DNA of 64,000 bases from Kitasatospora setae KM-6054 (GTDB lineage Bacteria; Actinomycetota; Actinomycetes; Streptomycetales; Streptomycetaceae): positions 1,426,001 to 1,490,000 of the forward strand of contig NC_016109.1 of the NCBI RefSeq assembly GCF_000269985.1. Reading direction: 5' to 3'. The position numbers were made by a program, and so were the translations under genes. The notes under the pieces are model-generated. The model was not told where the DNA came from. It ran no database searches and saw only the letters and a program-made list of their open reading frames with translations. Shown in pieces: positions 16,616 to 25,555 of this stretch; position 1 is the stretch's first letter; each line of letters opens with the position of its first letter.

Positions 16616-17923
16616 TCAGCTGACGCTGTCGGGTTGGGCGGAGAGCAGGATCTGGGTCCAGCCGGTGGCATCGACGGGGTCGTCGGCGTAGCCGTCGAGG
16701 TCGGCACCTGTGCCGTCGGTGGGGTTCGCGTCGAGGTAGTGGTAGAGGGCGCCGCCGGTGTGGCCGTACAGGACGCCGCCGCCGGGGGACAGCAGGTGGG
16801 TCATCGCGCCCCAGGTGGTGGCGCGCAGTTGGTAGCGACTCCAGTCACCGGCGCCGCGGATGCGGTAGCTGAGGAGTTCGCCGTCGGTGGTGGTGCCGGC
16901 GATCCAGCCGGGCGCGGTGGAGGTCAACGTGTTGAGGGTGAAGCCGGTGCCGATGGTCGTGTTGGCGGTGATGGCGGCAGCGGTGGGCTTGGTGGCGGTG
17001 AGGGTGTAGCGGTGCAGGACGCCGTCGGCGATGCCGTACAGGTAGGCGGAGCCGTCGTAGGCGAGGAGGTCGTGGGTCCAGCCGCCGCCGAGGTCGACGG
17101 GGGCCTGGAAGCCGAGGGAGGTGTTGTTGGTGATGATGTCGACGCGGTAGAGCCGGCCGGTGTCGGAGGTGACGAGCAGGGTGTTGAAGTCGAGGGTGGC
17201 CATGGCCTTCGGGGTGAAGCCGAGCGCGGCGCCGGACACGACGGTCCTGATGCGGTCGCCGGTGGCGGCGTCGATGGCGGTGTAGGTCAGGCGGCCGTCG
17301 GCGAGGACGCCGTAGACGGACGCGGTGCCGCTCACGGTGCCGCTGCCGGCGTTGGGGGGCGCGACGTAGCCGGAGATGTGCAAGGCGTCCTGGCCGCCGA
17401 TGGCGGTGGCGGGGTCGATGTGGGAGCGGCGGGTCACCTTCTGGCTGTAGTTGCCCTCGATGGTGGTGATCGTGCCGTCGGAGTTCACCGATTCGACGAT
17501 GCCCACGTGGCCGCCGGAGACGTCGGCGGGCGTGCCGTAGACGACGATGTCCCCGGGCTGCGGGTTGCCGCCGCCGTTGGAGCGGTACTTGAACAGGCCG
17601 TGGTCCACGCCCCACTTGCCCACTCCCCGGGCGACGTTGGTGTCGGGGACGGGCGAGACGCCTGCCTGGCCCCACACCCACCTGGCGAACGCAGCGCACC
17701 AGCCGAGGTTGCTGCAGTCGATGCCGTACTTGTCGCAGCCGGACGGTTCGGACACGCCGACCTCCGCCTGTGCGACGGCGACGATGCCGGGCCGGGTGGC
17801 GGCGGACGCGGCCGGCGCGGGGCCGAAGACCGCGAGGCCGGTGAGCGTCAGCACGACGGCCAACAGCGCGAGGACCCTTCGGGCGAAGCAGCCCGCGCCG
17901 GTGCCGGGTGAGTTCGTGGTCAT
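16616..17923 (-). CDS. secreted CHAP-domain hydrolase with tachylectin-like propeller
   Basis: Product of 435 residues. Signal peptide with a long hydrophobic core (ALLAVVLTLTGLAVFG) ending APAASA near residue 42. A CHAP/NlpC-type peptidase domain follows with the nucleophile in CAAFARWVWGQAG and the His in GGHVGIVES. The C-terminal ~220 residues are repeated blades (VYGVLADGRLTYTAID, YLYGIADGVLHRYTLT, VLYGHTGGALYHYLD) like the tachylectin-2 propeller, which binds N-acetyl sugars. It probably cleaves peptidoglycan or another amide while bound to glycans. The ATG at 17923 follows AAGGAA at ten nt. Confidence 0.82.
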   Translation of the reverse strand: MTTNSPGTGAGCFARRVLALLAVVLTLTGLAVFGPAPAASAATRPGIVAVAQAEVGVSEPSGCDKYGIDCSNLGWCAAFARWVWGQAGVSPVPDTNVARGVGKWGVDHGLFKYRSNGGGNPQPGDIVVYGTPADVSGGHVGIVESVNSDGTITTIEGNYSQKVTRRSHIDPATAIGGQDALHISGYVAPPNAGSGTVSGTASVYGVLADGRLTYTAIDAATGDRIRTVVSGAALGFTPKAMATLDFNTLLVTSDTGRLYRVDIITNNTSLGFQAPVDLGGGWTHDLLAYDGSAYLYGIADGVLHRYTLTATKPTAAAITANTTIGTGFTLNTLTSTAPGWIAGTTTDGELLSYRIRGAGDWSRYQLRATTWGAMTHLLSPGGGVLYGHTGGALYHYLDANPTDGTGADLDGYADDPVDATGWTQILLSAQPDSVS

Positions 17924-18219
17924 GGGATTCGGGTTCCTTGTCTTGGAAAGGTGGTTCGGGACGGGGAAAAGGACGGCCGGAAAGGTTGGCGGCGGTCGGA
18001 CCGGGTGAAGGCGTAGGGGTCGGTGACCTGCCTGACGCACCGACGGTGTGACCGGCCGTCACATCCGTTGTGGGCGTCGTCGGTGGCCGGTGGTGCCGCC
18101 TCGGGCAGGGCGAAGGAGCCCGGGGCGGGCATCGGGTGAGGAACTGTCGGCGAGCGCCGATGCCGCAAGGTTCTCACCGCGGCGAGGGGCATCGGTAGGC
18201 TTCCGCCGTCCGTCTCCGC

Positions 18220-18264
18220 TCCACACGCTCCACACGGCGCCCGTGCCGCGTGTGGAGCGTGTGG
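18220..18264. promoter_or_regulatory. 16-bp inverted repeat upstream of HTH gene
   Basis: CCACACGCTCCACACG (18220-18235) and its perfect complement CGTGTGGAGCGTGTGG (18249-18264), 31 nt before the start codon of the next gene. Each arm contains two copies of CCACACG or CGTGTGG. Candidate operator for the neighbouring HTH protein, or a leader hairpin. Confidence 0.45.
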
Positions 18265-18295
18265 GGCAGTTCAGGGCTTGCCGAGAAGGAGGAAG

Positions 18296-19375
18296 ATGGC
18301 CGGCCGCAGGGGCGAAGGTCGCAAAATCCCGTCACCGGTTCCGGACGACGTCCGGGACTGGACCGAAGCACTGCGGGGACTGAAGGACCTCAATCCCCGC
18401 TCCATCGCCGCGCACAGGGACAGGACCCGCCCGGACGTTCCGGGGGCTTCCAGCACCTGGGGCCGCATCCTCAACGGGACGACGCTGCCGTCGAAGGACC
18501 AGCTCGACGTTCTCGTCAGCTACCTGGGCTCCGTCCCCCGGCTCGCCTCCCAGCACCCTCCCGAGAAGCGCGAACACCTGAAAGCCGCCTGGCGGAAGGC
18601 TTCTGACTGCCTGTCGCGCGCGAGTCGCGCCGAGTCCTCGCGGCCGGCGCCCGAGGCACCGGCTCCGGAAGGGCCCGGGACGGCTCAACAGCCCCCTCCC
18701 GGCAGCGGGAGGAACCGCGGCCGGGAGGCCGTCGCGGATTTCCACGCCCCTTGGTGGGGAGTCAGGGCGGTCGTCAAAGGCCCTGCCTGGATGATCCTCG
18801 CCACCGTCGTCGTCGTGGCCGTCACCGTTGCCGCCGTGCTGCTACTCGGAACGGACAGGAACGGCCCCGGAAACACCCGCCCCGGCCAGGAGTCCGCGGA
18901 CGGGCTGTCGCACGGCGGCGCCCCTCCTCCCGCTCCGGCCGGTTCCCCCACCGCGGGAGGGCCCTCCCGCGGTCCCGGCCCGGAGCCTGCCGTCGCGCCG
19001 GGTCCCACCGGTGAACAGTGCCGGGGGCCGGTACAGGGCTACACGCCCCACACCATGGTCGACGTCTGCTACCGGCGGGCGGGCGACGACGTCTACATGA
19101 TCGCCTACATCCAGGCGGACCGGCCCGCGTCCGTCGATCTCTACCTGTGGCTCAAGGACGGAACCGGCAGCACCGTCCTGTACCCGGCGGACAAGGCCGT
19201 GGCCTGGACCGGCCTGGCGGTGCGCTCGACCCAGGTACGCGAGGAGACCCGGATCGCCGTGCGTCTGACCAAGGGCGCCCAGTACTTCGTCTGTTTCCAG
19301 GACTTTCCCGCCGGAAGCCCGGCCCCGAAGATCAGGAACAGCACCACCGGCCGACAGGTCGGCTTCACCTACTGA
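18296..19375 (+). CDS. membrane-anchored XRE-type HTH protein
   Basis: Product of 359 residues. The N-terminal ~110 residues look like an actinobacterial XRE-type helix-turn-helix (DVRDWTEALRGLKDLNPRSIAAHRDR, STWGRILNGTTLPSKDQLDVLVSYLG). A Pro/Ala-rich linker leads to one membrane helix at about 162-183 (WMILATVVVVAVTVAAVLLL). A Pro/Gly linker and an external C-terminal domain follow, with three Cys (QCRGPVQGYTPHTMVDVCY, YFVCFQDFPAG). ATG at 18296 follows AAGGAGG. Probably a transmembrane regulator; the ligand is unknown. Its last seven nt overlap the end of the convergent PucR gene. Confidence 0.7.
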   Translation: MAGRRGEGRKIPSPVPDDVRDWTEALRGLKDLNPRSIAAHRDRTRPDVPGASSTWGRILNGTTLPSKDQLDVLVSYLGSVPRLASQHPPEKREHLKAAWRKASDCLSRASRAESSRPAPEAPAPEGPGTAQQPPPGSGRNRGREAVADFHAPWWGVRAVVKGPAWMILATVVVVAVTVAAVLLLGTDRNGPGNTRPGQESADGLSHGGAPPPAPAGSPTAGGPSRGPGPEPAVAPGPTGEQCRGPVQGYTPHTMVDVCYRRAGDDVYMIAYIQADRPASVDLYLWLKDGTGSTVLYPADKAVAWTGLAVRSTQVREETRIAVRLTKGAQYFVCFQDFPAGSPAPKIRNSTTGRQVGFTY

Positions 19376-20619
19376 CCGTCGGCCCAGGAGCTCCCGGGGA
19401 GGGCCTGGTGGTCGTGCAGGAGGGTGGGGAAGGCGCCGAGGGCGTCGAGGGCGACGGCGAGTTCGCCGACGACGAGGGGGTCCTCGAGGGAGCCGCGCAG
19501 GTGTTCCTCCAGGCGGCGCAGGCGGTAGCGGACGGTGTTGGGGTGGCAGTACAGCGCGGCGGCGGCGTCGGTGGCGGAGCCGTGGGCGCCCAGCCAGGCC
19601 CGGGCGGTGGCGAGCAGGGTGGTGCGGTCGTTGTCGGGCAGGCACAGCAGGCCGCCCAGGACGCGGTTGACGGCGCGCCGGGTGCTGTCGAGGTTGGCCA
19701 GGACCAGGTCGGTGAGCGGGGTGTCGTCGAGTTGGCGCAGGCCGGCCCGGCCGGGCGGCAGGGAGTCCAGGGCGACCTGGGCGTAGCGCAGGCAGCGGCG
19801 GGTGTGGTCGAGGGAGCGGTAGAGCGGGCTGAGTCCGACCCGGCCGGTCGCGGTGGCCCGCAGGGCGTCGAGGACGGGGGCCTCCTGCGCGTGGGCGGGC
19901 AGGGACAGGATGCCGATCTCGCAGCCCGACCGGGCGCGCCAGGCGGTGCCGGTGTCGAGGGCGTGCAGGCGGTGCTGGAGTCCGGGCAGTGGCGGCTCGC
20001 CGGGGCTGGTGGTCTCGGCGACGGCGACGAGGAACCGGCCCTGCGGGGGGAAGCCCAGCAGGCGGGCGGTCTCCCACACCTCCTCGCCGTCGGTGCCTGG
20101 CCCGTCGAGCAGGGCGGCGACGAGGGCGGAGCGCCGCCGGTCGGCCTCCACCATCCGTTCGGCGGCGGCTTCCCGGTAGGAGTCGGTGAGCGCGGTCGAG
20201 TAGGCGTCGGCCAGGACCCAGATCCGGGAGGCGGCGGCCAGCAGGGCCTGGGTGGCGTCCTCGCCGAAGGTGCGGGACTCGGCGAGGAGTTGCTCCCAGA
20301 AGAACGCGAAGCCGAGCCGGTAGACCCGCAGCACGTCCGCGAGCGGCGCGCCCTGCAGGGCGCGGGTGCGGCCCGTCGCGGTGGGGGCCGACACGTCGTA
20401 GGGGGCCGCGCCGCGGTCCGCGAGGTGGGTGAGGAGGAAGACGGCGCTTCCGCGCAGTCCGGTGCAGAGCGCCTCCCGGCTGACCGTGGGGCCCCGGTAG
20501 AAGGGGATCTCCCGGACGGTCAGGTCGGCCATCGCCGCGACGATGTCCTCCAGCCGTGCTTCGAGGGCCTGTACCACCCCGGTGAGCGGGGACTGTGTTG
20601 TCGTCGTTGCGCCGTGCAC
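19369..20619 (-). CDS. PucR-family transcriptional regulator
   Basis: Product of 416 residues with the PucR/CdaR layout. The N-terminal RsbRD-like region covers about 1-160, a GGDEF-like middle follows (RFLVAVAETTSP, CEIGILSL), and the C-terminal helix-turn-helix reads TARAWLGAHGSATDAAAALYC then HPNTVRYRLRRLEEHL. It is divergent from a truncated acyl-CoA-ligase-like gene, with TGTCC/GGACA elements in the shared upstream region as a likely binding site. It may control that gene and the oxidoreductase downstream. Confidence 0.85.
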   Translation of the reverse strand: MHGATTTTQSPLTGVVQALEARLEDIVAAMADLTVREIPFYRGPTVSREALCTGLRGSAVFLLTHLADRGAAPYDVSAPTATGRTRALQGAPLADVLRVYRLGFAFFWEQLLAESRTFGEDATQALLAAASRIWVLADAYSTALTDSYREAAAERMVEADRRRSALVAALLDGPGTDGEEVWETARLLGFPPQGRFLVAVAETTSPGEPPLPGLQHRLHALDTGTAWRARSGCEIGILSLPAHAQEAPVLDALRATATGRVGLSPLYRSLDHTRRCLRYAQVALDSLPPGRAGLRQLDDTPLTDLVLANLDSTRRAVNRVLGGLLCLPDNDRTTLLATARAWLGAHGSATDAAAALYCHPNTVRYRLRRLEEHLRGSLEDPLVVGELAVALDALGAFPTLLHDHQALPGSSWADGQ

Positions 20620-20692
20620 GGCCCGAGCCTAGGCCACCGGGGCCGGCCGGCCGGGTGGAACGGGGAGGGCCGCCGGTCCGGCGGCGGGCCGT

Positions 20693-20722
20693 TGTCCGCG
20701 GGGACAGCGAACACTGTCCGCG
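20693..20722. promoter_or_regulatory. TGTCCGCG repeats in a divergent promoter region
   Basis: TGTCCGCG at 20693-20700 is repeated exactly at 20715-20722, 22 bp apart (two helical turns). Between them GGACA (20702-20706) makes a TGTCC-N4-GGACA palindrome. It lies between the PucR regulator and the ligase-like gene, so it is a plausible operator. Confidence 0.45.
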
Positions 20723-20805
20723 CCGCCATGGGCCCGCGGCCCCGGACCGGGCGAGGATCGACACCTGCGGAGGACACCGCCGCGAAGGACAAGGACACGG
20801 GAGCC

Positions 20806-21486
20806 ATGGGGAACCTCGCCACCAACCTCCAGGACACCGCCGGGCAGTACCCGCTGCGCCCGGCGCTGCGGTCGGACGGCGAACTGCTGTCCTACGCCGA
20901 CCTGGACGAGTTCTCCGGCCGGGTGGCCGGCGGGCTGCGCGCCCACGGCGTCCGGGCGGGCGACCGGGTGGCGCTGGCGCTCGCGCCGGGCACCGCGCTG
21001 CCCGTCCTGCTCTACGGGGTGCTGCGGCTGGGCGCGGTGGCGGTCCTGCTGCCCGGCGGGCGGGCCGGCACCGGGGCGCACGGGGCCGAGGTGCTCTTCG
21101 CCACGGGCCGCGGGGAAGGTCAGGAGGAGGACGGGGACGTGGCGGTGCGGATCGCCGTCGGCCCGGACTTCCTGGACCAGCTGGCGTTCTGGCCGCTGCG
21201 CGCGGAGGTCGTCTACCGCGCCGACGACGACCCCGCCGTCCTGCACCACGCCACCGGACCGGGCGCGCCAGTGGCGCACGACCACGGCACGCTGCGCGCC
21301 CGGGCCTACGCCGACGCCACCGCCGGAGCCGGGATCGAACCGGGCGACGTGGTGCGCGGCTGCTGCCCGCCCGAGGCCGCCGCGGGCGGGCCGTGCGGCC
21401 TGCACGCCACCGTCCTGGCGGGGGCGTGCCTGGTCCTGGACGGGCCCACCGCCCGGCCGTGCCCGTGCTCCGCCCGGGAACGCTGA
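20806..21486 (+). CDS. truncated AMP-binding (acyl-CoA ligase-like) protein
   Basis: Product of 226 residues. It covers only the N-terminal part of an acyl-CoA ligase (DTAGQYPLRPAL, LSYADLDEFSGRVAGGLRAHGV, LPVLLYGVLRLGAVAVLLP). The AMP-binding P-loop, normally like TSGTTGxPK, is degraded to HATGPGAPVAHDHGTL. The protein ends soon after LHATVLAGACLVL, whereas full enzymes are about 500 residues. It is unlikely to adenylate; it may be a decayed gene or a reduced scaffold or binding protein. It is divergent from the PucR gene and 153 nt upstream of the oxidoreductase. Confidence 0.6.
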   Translation: MGNLATNLQDTAGQYPLRPALRSDGELLSYADLDEFSGRVAGGLRAHGVRAGDRVALALAPGTALPVLLYGVLRLGAVAVLLPGGRAGTGAHGAEVLFATGRGEGQEEDGDVAVRIAVGPDFLDQLAFWPLRAEVVYRADDDPAVLHHATGPGAPVAHDHGTLRARAYADATAGAGIEPGDVVRGCCPPEAAAGGPCGLHATVLAGACLVLDGPTARPCPCSARER

Positions 21487-21639
21487 CCGCCCGGTACGTC
21501 CTGCGGCCCTCCGGAAGGCGCGCCGCCCGGACAGGCGGTTTCCTGGAGGGGGACCGGAAACCGGGGGAACCCACGAGCGGACGCCGTACCGTGGCGTCCA
21601 CCCTGTTCGACTGCTGTCCGACTGCGGAAGGTGAGTGCC

Positions 21640-23973
21640 GTGAACGCTGCCGACAACCCGGGGACCGGGCCCGACGGAGTGGAGCCGGGCGTCGGCGCGC
21701 CGCCCTCGGGGCCGCCGTCGTTCGCCCCCTACCACCACCCGGCGGCCGGCTGGGGCGCGGCGAAGAGCGTCACGAAGTTCCTGGCCCGGGAGGGCGAATG
21801 GGTGGACGGGCCGCGCGCGATCCTGAAGATGAACCACGAGAACGGGGGCTTCGACTGCCCCGGGTGCGCCTGGCCGGACGACATCAAGGGCCTCAAGCTC
21901 GACCTGTGCGAGAACGGCATCAAGCACGTCACCTGGGAGATGACCCGCAAGCGCGTCGACCGCGCCTTCTTCGCGGCCCACACCGTCACCGAACTGGAGC
22001 GGTGGAGCGACTTCGCGCTGGAGGACCAGGGCCGACTCACCGAGCCGATGGCCTACGACCCCGGCACCGACCACTACGTCCCGATCTCCTGGAAGGACGC
22101 CTTCGAACTGGTCGGACAGGCCCTGCGGGAACTGGACGACCCGAACCAGGGCGCGTTCTACACCTCCGGCCGGCTCGGCAACGAGGCCACGTTCCTCTAC
22201 CAGTTGATGGCCCGTGAGCTGGGCACCAACAACCTGCCCGACTGCTCGAACATGTGCCACGAGGCCAGCGGCCGCGCCATGCAGGCCGCCCTGGGCACCG
22301 GCAAGGGCACCGTCGACCTCAAGGACTGGGAGAGCGCCGACGCCCTGTTCATCCTCGGCGTCAACGCCGCCTCCAACGCCCCGCGGATGCTCACCGCCCT
22401 CGCCGAGGCGCACAAGCGCGGCGCGCAGATCGTCCACGTCAACCCGCTGGTCGAGGCCGCCGCCCGCCGCACGATCATCCCGCACGACTTCGTCGACATG
22501 GCGCTCAACAAGGCGACCGCGACCAGCACCCTGAACGTCCAGCCGCGGATCGGCGGCGACATGGCCCTGCTGCGCGGCATGGCCAAGGCGGTCCTGGAGC
22601 AGTCGGCGCACGACCCGAAGGCGCTGGACGAACTGTTCATCGAGCGGCACACCACCGGATTCGCCGAGTACCGGGACCTGGTGGAGAAGACCCCGTGGGA
22701 GGAGATCGAGCGGCAGAGCGGGGTCGACCGCGAGCAGATCCTGCGCGCCGCCCGGGTGTACCGGGACGCCGACCGCAGCATCATCAGCTGGTGCCTGGGC
22801 GTCACCCAGCACGAGCACGGCGTGGACACCGTCCGCGAGATCGTCAACCTCCTGCTGCTGCGCGGCAACCTGGGCCGCGAGGGCGCGGGGCCGTCGCCGG
22901 TGCGCGGGCACTCCAACGTCCAGGGCAACCGCACCTGCGGCATCGACCACCGCCCCGCCCCCGAGTTCCTCGACCGGCTCGCCGAGGTCTGCGGGATCGA
23001 CCCGCCGCGCGCGCACGGCAAGGACACCGTCGCCACCATCGAGGCGATGAACCGCGGCGAGGTCAAGGTGTTCGTCGGCATGGGCGGCAACTTCGCCCTC
23101 GCCGCCCCCGACACCGCCTACACCTACGCGGGCCTGCGCACCTGCGAACTGACCGTGCACGTCTCCACCAAGCTGAACCGCAGCCACCTGGTGCACGGCC
23201 GCCGCGCCCTGATCCTGCCCTGCCTGGGCCGCACCGAGAAGGACGCGCAGCGCGGCGGCGAGCAGCAGACCTCGGTCGAGGACTCGATGAGCATGGTCCA
23301 CCTCTCCAAGGGCATGAAGCGCCCCGCCTCCCCGCACCTGCTCTCCGAACCGGCGATCATCGCCGGCCTGGCCGCCGCCGCGCTGCCGGACAGCGCCACC
23401 CCCTGGCAGTGGTACGTCGAGGACTACGACCGCATCCGCGACACCATGGCGAAGGTCCTGGACGGCTTCGAGGACTTCAACCGCCGGGTGCGCCTGCCGC
23501 TGGGCTTCCGGATCAAGCAGCCCGCCCGCGAACTCGTCTTCCTCACCCCCTCCGGCAAGGCCGAGTTCTCCGCCGCCCCGCTGCCCGACGTCGTCCCCGC
23601 CCCCGGCACCCTGGCCCTGGGCACGATGCGCTCCCACGACCAGTGGAACACCACCATCTACTCCGACGACGACCGCTACCGGGGCGTCAAGAACCTGCGC
23701 ACCCTGGTCTTCATGAACCCCGACGACATGCGCGAACGCGGCGTCGCCCGGTTCGACCCGGTCGACATCACCGCCACCGCCCGCGACGGCTCCACCCGCT
23801 CCCTCAACGGCTACCTCGCCGTCCCCTACGACATCCCGCGCGGCTGCGCGGCCGGCTACATGCCGGAGATGAACGTGCTGTGCGCGATCGGCGACTACTC
23901 CACCCAGAGCGACCAGCCGATCATGAAGCACCTCAAGGTCACCGTCGAACCCGCCCGGCAGCCCGGCCACTGA
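21640..23973 (+). CDS. FdhF/YdeP-family molybdopterin oxidoreductase
   Basis: Product of 777 residues. The N-terminal segment NHENGGFDCPGCAWPD has the two Cys typical of the YdeP group, instead of the four-Cys cluster of classical formate dehydrogenases. Bis-MGD binding regions follow: TSGRLGNEATFLYQLMAREL, NLPDCSNMCHEASGRAM, FILGVNAASNAPRM, then GHSNVQGNRTCGI and a C-terminal molybdopterin dinucleotide-binding domain (KNLRTLVFMNPDDMRERGV). It is probably cytoplasmic (no Tat signal). The substrate is uncertain; homologues are linked to formate oxidation and acid stress. Start GTG 21640 is eight nt after GGAAGG; an in-frame GTG at 21631 lies within that site. Confidence 0.88.
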   Translation: MNAADNPGTGPDGVEPGVGAPPSGPPSFAPYHHPAAGWGAAKSVTKFLAREGEWVDGPRAILKMNHENGGFDCPGCAWPDDIKGLKLDLCENGIKHVTWEMTRKRVDRAFFAAHTVTELERWSDFALEDQGRLTEPMAYDPGTDHYVPISWKDAFELVGQALRELDDPNQGAFYTSGRLGNEATFLYQLMARELGTNNLPDCSNMCHEASGRAMQAALGTGKGTVDLKDWESADALFILGVNAASNAPRMLTALAEAHKRGAQIVHVNPLVEAAARRTIIPHDFVDMALNKATATSTLNVQPRIGGDMALLRGMAKAVLEQSAHDPKALDELFIERHTTGFAEYRDLVEKTPWEEIERQSGVDREQILRAARVYRDADRSIISWCLGVTQHEHGVDTVREIVNLLLLRGNLGREGAGPSPVRGHSNVQGNRTCGIDHRPAPEFLDRLAEVCGIDPPRAHGKDTVATIEAMNRGEVKVFVGMGGNFALAAPDTAYTYAGLRTCELTVHVSTKLNRSHLVHGRRALILPCLGRTEKDAQRGGEQQTSVEDSMSMVHLSKGMKRPASPHLLSEPAIIAGLAAAALPDSATPWQWYVEDYDRIRDTMAKVLDGFEDFNRRVRLPLGFRIKQPARELVFLTPSGKAEFSAAPLPDVVPAPGTLALGTMRSHDQWNTTIYSDDDRYRGVKNLRTLVFMNPDDMRERGVARFDPVDITATARDGSTRSLNGYLAVPYDIPRGCAAGYMPEMNVLCAIGDYSTQSDQPIMKHLKVTVEPARQPGH

Positions 23974-24060
23974 CCGTCACCCGCCGCACGGGAGGAGCAG
24001 CAGAAATTCCGCGCCGGCCCGGGCCGGCGGTTCGGGCCGCTCCGCAGGCGTCCGCAGGCC

Positions 24061-24163
24061 GGCCCGGGGCGGTGGTGCGGCCGGACGAGCGGCTGTCGTG
24101 GGGGCGGACGGTCGGGCTCGGGGCGCAGCACGTGGTGGCGATGTTCGGGGCGACGTTCGTGGC
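24061..24163 (+). repeat. left copy of 103-bp direct repeat (permease gene fragment)
   Basis: Identical base for base to 38349-38451 inside the intact permease gene. It encodes permease residues from RPGAVVRPDERLSWGR to FGATFVA and then runs into unrelated sequence and a stop at 24177-24179. The sequence upstream of 24061 does not match the permease leader, so the copy has neither start nor promoter. Confidence 0.9.
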
Positions 24164-24175
24164 CCCGGCAGAAGC

Positions 24176-24832
24176 ATGATGAGACCGAAGCCCGAGAGTA
24201 ACTCGCCGCCTTGGGAAAACCTGGGCACCGCACCACGCACCCTCATCCACCAAGGCAGCCCCCGCACACGCGGGGAGAACGACCTCGACCTTGACGCCGG
24301 GGCCGCCAACATCCGCCGCACGCTCCAGCGCCCCCACAGCGGCGGCTTCACCACCCGGCCGACCAAGACCATCCACTCGGAACGCCGCCTCACCCTCCAG
24401 TCCGCCTGCCTCGCCTCACTCCACGCGCACCGTGACCGGCAAGCCCGCGAGAAGCAACAAGCCGGCGCAGAGTGGGCGGACAACGGCCTCGTCTTCACCC
24501 GCCCGGACGGCTACCCCATCGAACCCGCCACCCTCACCTGCAACTTCAACGCACACCCCCGCCGCGCCCACCTCCAGGCGATCCGGTTGCACAACCTGAG
24601 GCACTCGACCGCAACCCTCCTCCTGGAACAGGGCGTCGAACTCGTCGTCACCATGGAGCTGTTGGGTCACGCCCACATCGGCGTCACAGCGACGGTGTAC
24701 GCCCACGTCCACCTCCGCCTCCAGCGCGACGCCATCGACCTCCTCGGCCGCACCCTCCACAAGCCCTCGGAGGCCACCAGTCAGACCGACGGCGACGGCG
24801 ACCCACCGCTTTGTGCAGCACCCGTCCGCTGA
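24176..24832 (+). pseudogene. tyrosine integrase, C-terminal remnant
   Basis: From about 24281 the product is the catalytic half of a phage-type integrase: DLDLDAGAANIRRTLQR, then KTIHSERRLTLQ, WADNGLVFTRPDG, the box LHNLRHSTATLLLEQGVELV, LLGHAHIGVTATVYAHV (with the likely Tyr nucleophile) and LRLQRDAI. The SAM-like N-terminal domain and the first catalytic Arg segment are missing. The first ~35 residues (MMRPKPESN...) are unlike integrases. The gene therefore looks inactive. It lies 13 nt inside the left permease repeat, where an element's integrase would be expected. Confidence 0.75.
24255..24283 (+). repeat. solitary sequence resembling a type I-E CRISPR repeat
   Basis: A 29-nt segment with the core CCCCGCACACGCGGGG (6-bp stem, ACAC loop) followed by AGAAC resembles type I-E repeats of streptomycetes. 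There is no second copy 32-33 nt away and no cas gene in the window, so it is not an array. It may be chance within degraded coding sequence. Confidence 0.2.
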
Positions 24833-24864
24833 CGTTGCCGTCAACTACTGCCGTCAGACACACC

Positions 24865-24900
24865 AGAGGCCCCACCGGAAACACAACCGGCGGGGCCTCT
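24865..24900 (+). terminator. terminator-like stem after the integrase remnant
   Basis: AGAGGCCCCACCGG pairs with CCGGCGGGGCCTCT (13 of 14 positions) around an 8-nt A-rich loop, 32 nt after the integrase stop. From here to about 25990 the base composition drops visibly below the rest of the window. 24901-25034 shows no gene. Confidence 0.6.
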
Positions 24901-25034
24901 TGGCGCCTTCAGGGGAAGCCATTAACGTCTCGTGCGCGCTAATTCGATGCAGACAACTCTAGCAAATTTCAGGCGCTGCCGAGACTTTCACTTTCACCCG
25001 GTGGAGGTATTCTATATCGAGCACAAAAGGGTGA

Positions 25035-25553
25035 CTACGAGTCGTAATCGACTCGCTGCCCATTCGTTTCCCCACAAACCCATTGAATACTCTCGGGGCG
25101 ATCGCCTGTACCAGTTCGACAGAATTCCTCCAAAGCCCCGCGCACTTGCGAAACAGGCAGAGTACTCCCAGGGGCATAGAAGAGCGGAAATCCAGGATCA
25201 GACACGACGCGCGGATCAAAAGCTGGCGGCGCCGGGTTGTCGGACACCCAGACATAGTCTGAAATCCCATTCGCTTCAACGGCGCGCTCTTCCCCGACAA
25301 ACCAAGTAAGTCCGCCGTAACCCGTCGAGGAGTTCACCGAGACGTACAGATAGTTATCTGGCCACCAAGTGCGAGTGTCTGCAGTGTGGCGCCCATCAGC
25401 AAACATGAAGCATGCCTGCTCGCCAGGGCTGATCCATGGCGATCCAGCATCTTCAGGCTTGAGGTTTTCGATGACCTCAGTGATCAGCTCCGACATCTCC
25501 GACCATGTTTCGGCATAGTAATACCTACCGTGAATCACGGCGTTAAGGATCAC
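25035..25553 (-). CDS. Imm1-family immunity protein
   Basis: Product of 172 residues (MILNAVIHGRYYYAETWSEM...). The central GYGGLTWFVGEERAVE and the C-terminal LPVSQVRGALEEFCRTGTGDRPESIQW fit Imm1 immunity proteins, which are often paired with deaminase toxins. The start is a GTG two nt after the stop of the RHS toxin gene, so translation is coupled. No signal peptide: it acts in the cytoplasm against the toxin tip. Its GC content is clearly lower than that of the RHS body, like the tip itself, so toxin tip and immunity gene arrived or were exchanged together. Confidence 0.75.
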   Translation of the reverse strand: MILNAVIHGRYYYAETWSEMSELITEVIENLKPEDAGSPWISPGEQACFMFADGRHTADTRTWWPDNYLYVSVNSSTGYGGLTWFVGEERAVEANGISDYVWVSDNPAPPAFDPRVVSDPGFPLFYAPGSTLPVSQVRGALEEFCRTGTGDRPESIQWVCGETNGQRVDYDS

Positions 25554-25555
25554 GG

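Noticed and set aside
24255..24283. A CRISPR array near 24.2 kb
   Set aside because: Only one repeat-like unit, no second copy at spacer distance and no cas genes in the window.
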